Shown piece after piece: positions 1-10,411 of a stretch of 64,000 nucleotides of DNA (position 1 is the stretch's first letter; each line of letters opens with the position of its first letter). The translations under genes and the position numbers were made by a program. The notes below the pieces were generated by a model that made no database searches, had not been told where the DNA came from, and saw only the letters and a program-made list of their open reading frames with translations. Source of the stretch: Craspedostauros australis. Taxonomy: Eukaryota; Bacillariophyta; Bacillariophyceae; Mastogloiales; Achnanthaceae. The stretch covers positions 868,001-932,000 of the forward strand of contig JAMXDE010000008.1 of the NCBI GenBank assembly GCA_026770025.1, in the 5' to 3' direction.

Positions 1-209
1 AACATCCATTGTTCAAGTTCACAAGGCGAGGCGACACGGCAAGAACTTGCAACGACCATACTCGTATCTATCACTATTAGAAATCAATCGTTTGACACTG
101 CTCGTACACACATACTACCACGCTGCGCCACGCGTTCTTTCGAAGGCAATGTCGCACAGGTGTGCCGCACGCAGACTTCTGGTAGAGAAGTTCGACCTTC
201 TCTATTCTC

Positions 210-1970
210 TCAGAATCCATCATCAGGGATTTGGACCTGCGGAAAAGGAGCGTGGCGTGGTATCATGCCGTACATCAACAAGGTGGTAGAGACAAACGCC
301 GAACAACATGTGAGGGGTACGCGTACAATCTTCGCGTGGAAGGAATCATTGAAGGAACGGCCCAGCTGATCACGGTGCAAACTTGCCATCGCGGATGCTT
401 CTCAAAGCAGCAGCCGCAGCGGTAGCGGCAGTTATCCGACAACGAGTGCACTCTGACATTCCATGCACTCACCTTTATTCCATCGAAGTCCGGCCGGACT
501 TTTATTTGGCAGCCAAGCCTCGATCTGTTGCACCAGTCCGAAGTATCCAGAATCATGCCACGGGCAGAGGAAGCGTCATCACGGCACGAGCAAAACGAAA
601 CGCACGCGATGTAACGAGCCAATAGTCAAATAGTGAGCGAGTGTGCGCGTCCTTCGTCCGTGATTTGTGACGTGCCACCATAGTCAACAGCAACACTGAG
701 CGGTGGCGTTCGATGCGTGCATACATGCGGCGCAAAACAACCGATCACGATCAACGAAGTGTAACCATACACACACGACGCGGCAGCCCGATGCTGCCTT
801 TGCCGCAATCTGAATCCAACTCACGTTTCCGTCACTTCGTATGCTAGATCCAGCATGTCGTCCTCCTCCAGGTCCTTCTCCGGCAGCGAATCATAAGTCG
901 CTTCATCGAATATCAAATGGCATGTTGAGCAAGCAAGTTCCCCGCCGCATGCTCCTGTTATAATCCAGCCAAGCGCGGCGAGAACCATGACGATGACGTG
1001 CAGCATCCGCCAACGACTCAACCGAAACGAATGAGTGTGCGAATGAGCGAATGAACGGAGTTGCATTTGTGAGTACACGCTTGAATTGACGCGGATGATT
1101 TTCTCTCGCAGATCGTTGCCTGGTCAAGGCAGGCTACGATACCTCGACGCAAGCAAATCGAGGTGTGCATATATGCGTGCGTGCATGCATGCCATCCTCA
1201 CCACCATTAACGACCTCCTGCAGTAATGATCGCTCCTTCCCCAGAACGCTCGCGGCATGCTTCTCGCGCTCCTACTATTACGCACCTTCCAATTCCACGT
1301 CGTTTTCATGCGCAGTGTCCAACAGATTCGATCCAATCTTCGCATTCACTACCCGTTCGGTGCCGTCTGGTTCGACGTAGGTGATTTCAACCGTTCCCTC
1401 CTCATCTCCCTCAGCGTTCCATCTTGTTGCTGTTGTTGTGTTGCGGAATTCAGTTTTTGCGACACATTCGGAAGGGGTTTTGCGGGTCGAAGGCCGGGCC
1501 GATTGGGTTGATTGCGAGCGCACACGCATCAACCAAACAAATGCATGTGCAAGAAAGGGAGGAGAGAGGCGCGTCAGTACAAGTATGTTGTGGTGAACGG
1601 GGAGTTGAGCAATGAGAGCACTGTACGAGACAGCCTTGCACAGTATCGAGCGCAGGTAGAGACCAATGGCAATGAAGCTCGGATGAATGTAACTCCGCGC
1701 GCTTGTCGTTCGCATTGCACTTGGTGGAATTGACAACAACGTACCAGTGGAACCGTACGATCTCTCGTGCCGCATCTGCAGGCCTCCATTTCCGGACGAT
1801 TTCGTGGAAATTGTGCTCCTCGTCAAGCCGCCGCGGGAATTCGGTGCGTTCGTCGTTCTCGTCGGAGTTTGAGGGAGTCGGATCGTCGAAGCGCTCCTTG
1901 CAGCAGGCGATGAGGCCGTCGCGAGTGATGCAGCTCCGGACGCTGCCCTTGAAATCAACCTTGGTAACAT
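210..1970 (-). CDS. Mitochondrial-type [2Fe-2S] ferredoxin (adrenodoxin/Yah1-like), five exons
   Basis: Predicted to carry electrons for mitochondrial Fe-S cluster assembly and related steps. My exons are 1970-1745, 1429-1286, 954-825, 524-473 and 236-210, giving 192 residues with consistent phases. Donors are GTACGT, GTGCGT, GTGAGT and GTGAGT; all acceptors end in CAG. Exon 1 gives an Arg/Ser/Ala-rich presequence ending near RSYGST, as expected for mitochondrial import. The cluster ligands follow the family pattern C-x5-C-x2-C ... C at C126, C132, C135 and C172, inside [11 protein letters not shown] and SRLGCQI. The acidic stretch EEDDMLDLA is the family's usual partner-binding helix. The last exon is only 27 bases and ends in IPDDGF, shorter than the usual IP.ATRNF.VDG tail; its acceptor has a good pyrimidine tract. 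The family call is firm; the last exon is less certain. Confidence 0.85.
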
Positions 1971-2790
1971 GCTTGCAGCGCTTTTCTCGATTTGAGGGTG
2001 ATTTCAGTTGAACGTGCTGAGTGATGGCATCCAAAGCTTGGATTGGAAAGCTCCGGTCGGTGGTGACGTGGACGTTAAGAGGGGGACAGGAACAGGTCAG
2101 CGACCGATCCAGAATCGTTCAATGCCTCGCCGATAAATGGTGCGGGCGTTGGCGTTGGCGTTGAGTGGATTCCTCTCTCTCTTGATTGCCGCACGAGTGT
2201 TGTGATTGGTGTCGCTTGGATGTTGTTGTGCGAGGATGATGGGTGGAGTTTGCGGTTCCGGTTGCGGATCTGGCATTGTTGTTGCTGTGAGGTGGTTGTT
2301 CGACATCGGCGGCCAAAACGGAGTTGGTCGTGCGTTTGGAGGACGTCACCACTCGTGGCGCCAAATCCATCGTGATTCATCATTCGTGATTCGTGGTTGG
2401 CTAAGAAAGTCGCTTCGACACCCTCCCCAGACTTCTGCATCGAAGTCAGACAAATCCCGGCACTGCAAACCGGGCATAGAGGAACGCAGAGTAGCACGGT
2501 AGAGAAGATGGAGCCTTTGGCGCATCCTATTTTGTTAACTTGCCTACCACATGTCTCTTTACCTGTACATTTCTTGCAGTAGGTATTGATACAATGACAT
2601 GACCACAGTGTTTCCCCTTTCGGCTCTTGATTTGTTCGTGTTGGTTCATGTTGGTTGCGGTCTCGGATGATCAAGGGATTCGGCATCATCGAACAGCTAC
2701 AAGTAAGCTCCAGGCAGGGTAGAGCAATGTGATCTTGCTTTCTCTAGGACCTTGCCTTCTCTGTAGTAAGAGAATGAGGCCATTCACCGG
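1971..2790. other. Intergenic: ferredoxin 5' region and TMTC 3' region
   Basis: The two flanking genes lie on the same strand, so this holds the ferredoxin promoter/5' UTR and the end of the TMTC transcript. One 204-codon minus-strand frame (2075-2689) is Cys-rich near its start but shows no domain. I do not call it a gene. Confidence 0.5.
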
Positions 2791-5241
2791 TTATGACAGC
2801 CCGTACTGCTTCTTGAGTTCCTCCATCTTCTGCAGCTTCTCCATCATCTCCGTTGCCAAGTTGACGGCGTAATCGTTGGTCTGATCCGCTTGCACCGCCT
2901 CGTACAGAATGCCGCCGCGAAGCTTCAAATCATCCCCGACGCAATGCGCGCGCGCCACCAGCAGATTGGATTCGGTGCGTGCCAGCGAGGAATCGGAGTT
3001 GCGGACGCCGCCCTCCTTGCGTTTCTGGTCGATGACCGCAAATGCTTCGTCCAGCAGAACGTTGGCTTCGTCGCAGCGATCCAGGTTGAAGAGGACCATG
3101 GCGTACAGGAACGTGTTGGAAGGACCGTCAACGTGGGCGCTGCCGATGGGTCGCAGGACCTCCTCAGCTTCGATGTACCGCTGTTTGATGGAGAGTTCGT
3201 AACCGTAGTTGTAGCGTGTGTGGTGAGACCGAGGGTTGACGAGGTAGGCATGCTCCCACAGATCCAGCGCTCTGCTCCACGCCAGGTTGCGCGCGTGAGT
3301 GCGGACGCAGAACCAAAACATCTGCACGATGAAGCCCCAGTGCCCGATCCAGAAAAGGGTCTGCTTTCGGCTGGTGAACCCCGGCGTCATGATGGACACT
3401 CCTCGCACGCAGAGCATATCAAGCAAGAGCGCCTCCAGGATGCAAAATCCAAACAACGGGAGATAGATGACACGGTCGGCCTTCATCAGCCCTACCACCA
3501 CCAGGATGTTCGACGACAGCAGGAAGGGCGAAAATGCAAATGCCCACACGGCCATGTTAGCGACACGGAGTCTGGCATCATCAATGTGCAAGGATTGGGT
3601 CGTTCGCGGTGAAGACTCTGTCTTTGCGTCTGGTGTATTGGCGTCGGCGGCAGCGGCAGTCGTAGGACCACTCGTAGCGGTGGCAGCTGAGGGTTTGGCG
3701 TCCGCTGTTGTCGTTGCGCTGGCCGCTGGCAATGATGGCAGACCAACGACCATGCTCCAGAAGGATTGACCCGCAAGGTACCATAGCACGATCACGAAGA
3801 TGATGCGAGGGTCGGAGGCGGACTTTATGAGGTCGATGCTGAGGCCCGACCAGTCCGGCCCCAGGTACATGGGGTAGAGGGCGTCGCGGACGTAGAGACA
3901 GTAGACCCAAGGGATGCTGAACGATCGCGTGAATTGGTCCGGTGCGAAGCCTGCCGGATTCTGCGCTTCGATAAAGTCCGGCGATGTCTCGCCATTGAGA
4001 AGGTACCGCCAGTAGCAAACGAGCAAGGTCTGGATGGCCAGGATGATCGTTCGAAGGGCGAAGTCGCGCGCCCTCTTGCCTTCTGACGGGTTGGCCGGTG
4101 CGGTGAGCTGCTTCCACAAAGTGACGACGGTGCCGTGGTGGTAGAGGAAGTCCCAAAGCACGAGGGAGATGAGCGTGGTGGCGCCTTGTTCCTTGGAGAA
4201 AAGGGAGCAAGTCATTCCCAACCAAGGCACGATGTAGACCTTCGTAATATGTTTCATATCAACTGAATCGTGTTTGGTATTGAGTTTGGCATTGAGTTCG
4301 GCATTGAGTTCGGCATCACGCGATGATTCGGCCGTGGAGGTGCTGTTTTCTTTGCTTTGCGCCGATGATTGGGTTGCCGAATCTGTCGCTGGGCTTGCCG
4401 CAACGGTCTCCTCTTGCGCGGCATCCATCTTTTTCGCTGATGCGGCTTCATCTGACTGCGCTTTCGCCTTCGCTGTCGCGGTTGTTTGTGATGTTGCTGG
4501 CGATGGTGCCATTGCAGAACTCTGGGCGGCCGCCCGGATGGCGCTTGCGTAGGATAGAAATGCGGTGAGCATGAAGCAGCTCATGAGCAGCTCGCCGCGG
4601 CTCGTGATGTTGGACACCACCTCGGCATGGACCGGGTGCAGGCCGAAGATCGCCCCGACGATGAGCTGCATGACGAAGAGATTCTGGTGAAATGACGTTG
4701 GGTTGCGCTTGCGTTTGTGGTGGTAGACGATCTCAAAGACGTAGTGCGCGGCTTCCGTGATCATGGCGGTGACGATGCCGTGCAGGAAGACGTTGACCAA
4801 GTGGAAGGTGTGGGTGGGAGGATAGGTCTCTTCGGGATCCTTGATGTGCATGGCGAGCATGTGATTGAGGATGAAGGTGATGGTGGTGATGGGACGGAAG
4901 GACTTGTGCGAGCGAGCGGTGTCCATCTCGGCTCCCCAGAAGTCCCTCCTGAACACTTCGGTCCATGGGAGCTGTCCGTTCACCACGATGTTGCGCACCA
5001 CGGATCCTGCATCATCGTAGACCCAACCGCCGCGCAGTGCCTGGTGGTCCCAGTATACGAGCACCGCGCAAAGTCCAGTCCAGAAGGATGCCCTTGACCA
5101 CAGCCACTGCAGAGGCAGCGGTGCCGCCGCAGTCGGTGCTGGCTTGGCTGGTGCTGCCGTCGCCTTCGGTGGTGCAGCAGCTGTGGGTTTGTCAGCTGCT
5201 GCCGCTGATGTCGACGCTGATGTCGACGCTGGTGATGACAT
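2791..5241 (-). CDS. TMTC-like membrane protein O-mannosyltransferase (DUF1736/GT105 type)
   Basis: Single exon, 816 residues, ATG at 5241. The N-terminus is an Ala/Pro/Thr-rich cytosolic tail followed by a first membrane segment. The lumenal loop has WVYDDAGSV and RDFWG, then SHKSFRPITTITFILNH and FHLVNVFLHG, which are hallmarks of the TMTC family; the acidic DD pair is the presumed catalytic feature. Further hydrophobic helices include GLHPVHAEVV and CSLFSKEQG, followed by the DUF1736 region (RSFSIPWVYCLYVRDALYPMYLGPDWS). An Ala/Ser/Thr-rich insertion of about 80 residues separates early and middle helices, and a second one precedes the later helices. The C-terminus is a short helical TPR-like region instead of the long TPR array of animal TMTCs. 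Known TMTCs are ER enzymes that add mannose to cadherin-type domains; the substrate here is unknown. Confidence 0.82.
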   Translation of the reverse strand: MSSPASTSASTSAAAADKPTAAAPPKATAAPAKPAPTAAAPLPLQWLWSRASFWTGLCAVLVYWDHQALRGGWVYDDAGSVVRNIVVNGQLPWTEVFRRDFWGAEMDTARSHKSFRPITTITFILNHMLAMHIKDPEETYPPTHTFHLVNVFLHGIVTAMITEAAHYVFEIVYHHKRKRNPTSFHQNLFVMQLIVGAIFGLHPVHAEVVSNITSRGELLMSCFMLTAFLSYASAIRAAAQSSAMAPSPATSQTTATAKAKAQSDEAASAKKMDAAQEETVAASPATDSATQSSAQSKENSTSTAESSRDAELNAELNAKLNTKHDSVDMKHITKVYIVPWLGMTCSLFSKEQGATTLISLVLWDFLYHHGTVVTLWKQLTAPANPSEGKRARDFALRTIILAIQTLLVCYWRYLLNGETSPDFIEAQNPAGFAPDQFTRSFSIPWVYCLYVRDALYPMYLGPDWSGLSIDLIKSASDPRIIFVIVLWYLAGQSFWSMVVGLPSLPAASATTTADAKPSAATATSGPTTAAAADANTPDAKTESSPRTTQSLHIDDARLRVANMAVWAFAFSPFLLSSNILVVVGLMKADRVIYLPLFGFCILEALLLDMLCVRGVSIMTPGFTSRKQTLFWIGHWGFIVQMFWFCVRTHARNLAWSRALDLWEHAYLVNPRSHHTRYNYGYELSIKQRYIEAEEVLRPIGSAHVDGPSNTFLYAMVLFNLDRCDEANVLLDEAFAVIDQKRKEGGVRNSDSSLARTESNLLVARAHCVGDDLKLRGGILYEAVQADQTNDYAVNLATEMMEKLQKMEELKKQYGLS

Positions 5242-5953
5242 TGCAGTCGTCCTTCAATGGCTTCAAGATGGTGGGCACGAATATGTTCTCCGACCAATGT
5301 GGAGCTGTGCCTCTTGTCGAACTCGAAGTATTGCTTCCTTGACTCTGGTGTCACGTCCATGTTCGCACCTCTCTGCGGAGACGAAGTTCGCACAACCGTC
5401 GCCGTTGTGGTGGGAGACGTGCGCAGTGATGACTTTTTCGTATCTTTTCTGAAACGGTCATTTGTGTCGACGGGAACTACACTTGTTCTTGATAGCTACT
5501 CTGCTATTGAGGACTCGTAGCTCGTACCACAGTGGTACGACTACTTGCACACCTGGAGACCACACTTTATCATCACTCCACCATACTCGTACGAGTACTC
5601 GTATCATCTGGTCGTTTCGCTTGTTTACAGTGAAGATGTAAGTTTCTGTAAGTACCACGCGTGTATTATGTTCTTGTAATGTAATATTTTCCTACGAAAT
5701 TGAGAAGCGAAGTGGCGTCCATGACATCACTGATCGATTCGGTTACACTGCTCTGTGAGCAATCAGCCATCATGCGTACGCGGAGTGTATTGTACGGTTG
5801 TATGAGCATCGTCAATCTGTCAATCTGTCAATCTGACCCGTCCTCTTTTTATGTTCCCCCCTGAAGAAAGCAGCCTTGCATATTCTTCGCAAGATGAGCA
5901 CAACCACCACCAGTAGTATGGATGTGTTGTCTTTCTCTTGCGCACTACCAAAG
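5242..5953. other. Intergenic between two minus-strand genes
   Basis: This is the 5' region of the TMTC gene and the 3' region of the metallophosphatase-like gene. A CAATCTGT triplication lies near 5813-5834. No conserved open frame was seen. Confidence 0.5.
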
Positions 5954-8060
5954 TTAGTTAAAATTCCACGTGTCCTGATCGACTGCAACCCGATCGGTGG
6001 CAGGATCGACTTGCACGCGCATCGGCGGCCACACGGAGCCTTTCGCCACAATGACGCGCAGGTTGGGAATGTCGTTGTAGCTCGGCTGGTTGAGCCACGG
6101 CTGTCCTCCCAGGTTGCGGTGCACGAAGATGACCTCCTTGGAGGTGTAGTTGCTCTTAACGCGAGGGAACAGGACATCGAAGAAGTCCCTGTTGGTCTGA
6201 ATCCGAGGGTCGGCGTGAGCGAGAATGACCATGTAATCAAAGTCGTTCTGCTTCACCTGGTACTGCCCGTCGATCCAGTTCAAGTTCGCGCGGTGCCTTT
6301 GCTGCCATTCGTTTGCATCGTGTACCAATCCGCCGACGAGGTTGATGCCGAGGAACAGGACACGGTTGTACACGTACGCGAAGTTTTCCTCGTGGAATGG
6401 TGCCTGCCTCTCGATCTGCCAATGTGATGGCGCGGGGAAGTGATCCGTCTCAAAGTCCTCGATGTAGGTGCCCCAGTACTCGAATGCTTCGGTCACGTTC
6501 GGACAATCTGTGTTGCGATTGATTCAATCAGAAGCATGGTGCAGTTCGGTGTTCACAGACAAGGCGGTGTTAGAAAAATTGGAAGTGAATGGAGTGGTGA
6601 GGGACCAATCTGTGCGATGCCTTGCGAACATGACGCGAACAAGGACGCGGCATTCTCTCCACGTGCTCTTCACAAACACATCGAACACGCACACGCACAC
6701 ATCACGATATCACAAGAGGCAAGGAAAGAGCACTGCCATGCGACGTACCGTTGTATTCATTGTCACCTGGAACAAAGTAGACAGGAACCGAGCTAGTTTT
6801 GTACACGTCGACGATGTCCGTGTAGGACGATTCGACGCATTGAGTGGCCGAGGGTGAGTTCCAATCGCCGAGATGGAACATAACCGTCTGTCCATCGTAG
6901 TTTGGAAGCGACCGCAGATTATCGGGCAAACCATCGAGCGCAGCTCCTGAGAAACGACCCGCCGTGACGAAGAATGTGACGTGCTGCGTCGTGGGTGACA
7001 TGGTGGGGAGGATGGTTGGCTCGGCAGTGGTCACGATCGTTTCCGTTGGACTGGATGTCGATGAGTCGCCGGGTTGCAGGGAGGGCATTGCGGTGGGCGA
7101 GGCGGTTGTGGAACCAGGCGCGCCGGTCGCTTCCATGTTACCTGCAGTTGGTGACCGCGTTGGAGTTGCGGTGGGCGCCGGCGTCGGCTCGCTGGTGGTG
7201 GATGCGTTGGGTGCCACCGTCGGCTCACTGGTGGTGGATACGTTGGGCGCGGCCGTGTCGGGAACGAAAATGATGGGAGCACGTGTTGGTGGAGCATCTC
7301 CAAAGTTGTCCTGTTCGAAGGACGTCGCCCGAATGTTGGAATCCTCACGAATGCGCGCAATCCCAAACCCGATGAGAGTCATGGCAGACACGAGCAGCGC
7401 GGCACTGACCACGATGAGGCATTTGACCCAGCCCGGCGCATTGTAAATCCACTCGGGAATGCATCCCGATGACTCGGCCGCAAAGGCTGCCTTGCGATTC
7501 GAGTTGTCGTCATCGAGGCTGATTTCGTTGGGAGCGGTTCTGTTGAGCGTGTCATCATCTGTGTGCCTCGACTTTCCGAGGTGGGAGGTATTGGAGCTGA
7601 CCCTAGAGCGTCCCATGCTGGTCATGGCGCCCCTCGACGAGCTGCCTCCCCTCGTTCCTGCAGTGCTGGGGTTGAGGGCGCTTCTGTTCTCCATATCGAA
7701 CGCCGATAGACCGAAGCCCGGCGCCCTCGCATGATCCGCTTGAGCGGCGATGCGCATCGTGTGCCGGCTGGCCCCGCCGTAGACGCTGGTGTTGATGGAG
7801 GAGACGTCGTCGTAGTCATGCGGCTGGATGATGACGGGGTTCCCCCGCATGGGCATGCGATCCTGCGGCAGGACGAGCGATTGGCCGTCCAGCGAGATGC
7901 CCGATCCACCGATCAGCTCCGTCGCGCGGTGAGGCCTGACCTCGGTGGCCGTCTCTTCGTCGCCCTCTTCATTCCTGATCTGCATGGCCAGGTCGGCTGC
8001 CTTTTCGTCGTTGCCGTCCTTGCCGTCCTTGCCGCTGCCGCGGAAGCGTCCAAACACCAT
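5954..8060 (-). CDS. Membrane-anchored metallophosphatase-like protein, two exons
   Basis: Exons are 8060-6749 and 6507-5954 (intron GTACGT...ACACAG), giving 621 residues. The N-terminal ~208 residues are a hydrophilic, probably cytosolic region. A single membrane helix follows at about 209-234 (LIVVSAALLVSAMTLIGFG), then a Thr/Pro/Ser-rich stalk with a tandem STTSEPT unit. The C-terminal domain has HLGDWNS (396-402), VPGDNEYND (430-438, split by the intron), LFLGINLVGG, MVILAHADPR and VFVHRNLGGQPW, which match metallophosphatase metal-site blocks. The usual first D-x-H block is not visible: the corresponding strand reads FFVTAGRF. So it is either a divergent enzyme or a phosphatase-fold protein with an incomplete dimetal site. 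The likely topology is type II, with the domain outside the cell or in the lumen. Substrate unknown. Confidence 0.75.
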
Positions 8061-9223
8061 GGTTGGTCGGTCTGTGTGGCCTGTTCTTTTCTCTGCTCAG
8101 TGGGTGGTACTGCTAGTACTCGCACTCTTTGTTGCTGCGAGAGTGTTGCACGATTGCAAGTAAAGTGAGCGCTGTCTGCTGCCTGCTTTCTTATTCTTCG
8201 TTCGCCCGCAGTTCTCTGCCTGCTTTTTTCTGTCTGCCTTGATGTTGCAGTTGAAGCTGTCCTGTTGCAGCTGTGTTGTCGTTGCCTGCTTGGGTGGTCT
8301 GGTCTTGCAAATATAAGAGGAGTAGCGCAGCGGTCGAGTATTACTCTCGTATATTAGCAATATTATAATACTATACGCTGTCTGTCTGGCTCGGTTATGA
8401 TCGTTGAGAAAGTCTTGCGATGCGCTTGCGTTGCCGTGCGAGTTCAAAACGTGCGTCGAAATCAATTGTGTGGAGATGTGATGAATTTGGATGGAGTGAA
8501 CCAAGAAGCTTGCACACGATGTCGGCATCAACCGCGAAAAGAGAGCCGAGCGCGCAAACCCAAGTTTACCAACGCCGTCTCTGAACCCCGAATTGCACTG
8601 CTCGCGTTGCGGTCATCTTTTTTTTGGTTTTACGTGTCGTGGGTAGAGCCACAAAATTATCGAACCATTTTGCTTCAAAGTTAACGGTCGACAAGTCGGA
8701 ACGTTAACGCAACTCCAACTTTCTTAAATCTTCGACTTGTTTGAGGAAGCCAATGAACCTGTTGTCGCGCCAGGTCGCCCAAGATGACTCTTGTCGGCTG
8801 TCACATTTTTGTTGCCCATGGTAGGAACCTCCGTAAAACATCACCCACGATTGTACTCGGGACAACGAACTTGGCGCCTCAACCTCGCCACTATCGACCA
8901 TCGTGCCAATTGTGCCATTCCCCGCTTCTCCATCGGCGTTCTCTGCAAATCCACGGGAACTTTTTGGTGGCTTCGCACGACAGATCTCCGTCGAGGTTGT
9001 TTCCAGGTTCTCGCTCACCTCTTTGCGGACTGTTGGAGAGGAGAAAGATCTTCCACGTTTTCCCGTGTGTAGTCGTAGTCGTAGTCGTAAGGCAATTCAG
9101 ACAGATCGTGTCGATTTTGATGTTTCCATGATGTCCACGAAGGCAGTTTCGGGTGACAATCTCTTGGTTTGACGACAAGGGCGCCGTTCTCCACAAGAGT
9201 ACTCTCCTCGTACGACTCCCAAT

Positions 9224-9249
9224 ACAACAACAACAACAACAACAACAAC
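9224..9249. repeat. (ACA)n microsatellite
   Basis: About eight and a half ACA/CAA units in tandem. It lies outside any supported gene. Confidence 0.9.
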
Positions 9250-10255
9250 TCCTCCTACCGCTACTCTTACTACTACACTCGATGTACAACCAAATTCTTC
9301 GGCCAAGAGAAGAAGGATTATGGTATGGTAACACTCAAAATCTCAGTGGACGGCAATACATCCAGACTCTCTGGCTCGTGCATACGACTATTGTCAACGG
9401 TGGCCGATCGGTCGGAGTTCACTCGATCCCATCACTCGACCGTGTTCTGCGCCACCAGATCCAAGTTCTCTCGGACATGATGCCCTTCCTCTCTTGTTGA
9501 TGTTGCTGGTGGAAAACCTTGCCTGTGGGCACCCGAGGCGCGCCGTCCGCTGTCGATTACTATTTGGTTGGCTGTTTGGGCGCCATCACAATCACCATGG
9601 TGACACCAAACATGCCAAAGCAAACGCTGGACGTCGACGCAAAGACACACATAATCTCATGACACAGCGAACGATGCCAATCAGACATCCTGCCGCATGA
9701 TCGGAGGCGGACCTGCCAACACCCTTGCCTGCAAACGATTCAAGATGGGACAACTCGGTGGATGGATCCAAGCACACTAGAATAAACCATATAGTGTCCT
9801 ATTCTAGTACTATTAGTCTATTGTATTATTAGAGAGCAGTCCGCTCATCCGCCTGCCGACCAACATGGGTGAAAACGAGGCGCCTCGGATACTTGGACCA
9901 CGCTGACGTGGCGGTCACTTGTCAGAACTTGATCAGCTCTGTCGTTCCGACGAGACGTGGAATGGAATCTTCACAGGTGGCTCTGTGTGGTGGGATTGGC
10001 CGAACACTGAATCGTGGACAGCAATCATGACGTAACTCTGACGCAAAGCCATCACATTGTTGACACTTTGTTTCGTCAACAATTTCTCAAAAAGGACCTC
10101 ACGACATTGCGCGCACGCAATCTTTTCGAGCGCTCTTGTTTGGACGCATCTCTTCTTTGCCAGACCAACGCCGACAGAACACAAAAGCGAGAAGAGATGA
10201 TGTGCAGATCTCAGTGCGCTGTGAACAGATGATGCGCGCAGGTGATGTGCGCAGC

Positions 10256-10274
10256 GAGAGAGAGAGAGAGAGAG
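10256..10274. repeat. (GA)n microsatellite upstream of the carrier gene
   Basis: An uninterrupted GA run about 140 bases upstream of the chosen carrier start, probably in its 5' UTR or promoter. Confidence 0.9.
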
Positions 10275-10411
10275 GGAACTTGTGCCACAAGACAATCAGG
10301 ATTACCTACGAATCTCTTTCATAAAATGAAAAGATCATTGAGATCAGAGAAACAACAGAGGACTTCACCATCTTGAACAACACTATCCATGCCGCTGAAC
10401 GGCAGCCAACA

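Larger units (their letters stand above)
8061..10411. other. Divergent intergenic region with no supported gene
   Basis: The region separates divergent starts (metallophosphatase minus, carrier plus). A minus-strand open frame at 8704-9033 follows a plausible acceptor (CTCTCCAACAG) but lacks an ATG and a recognisable domain. An 8-bp inverted repeat (9777-9784 with 9800-9807) sits in an AT-rich stretch. Two microsatellites are listed separately. Confidence 0.5.

Noticed and set aside
2075..2689. 204-codon minus-strand frame with a Cys cluster
   Set aside because: The Cys cluster is not followed by any ordered sequence; the rest is Gln/Asn/Thr/Pro low-complexity and no homology was recognised.
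8704..9033. Possible terminal exon on the minus strand
   Set aside because: It has a fair acceptor, but no upstream coding exon, no ATG and no known domain; left as an unproven frame.
10373..10411. Upstream extension of the carrier gene from a TTG codon
   Set aside because: Eukaryotic nuclear genes rarely use TTG; the first ATG at 10412 directly precedes a good signal-peptide region.
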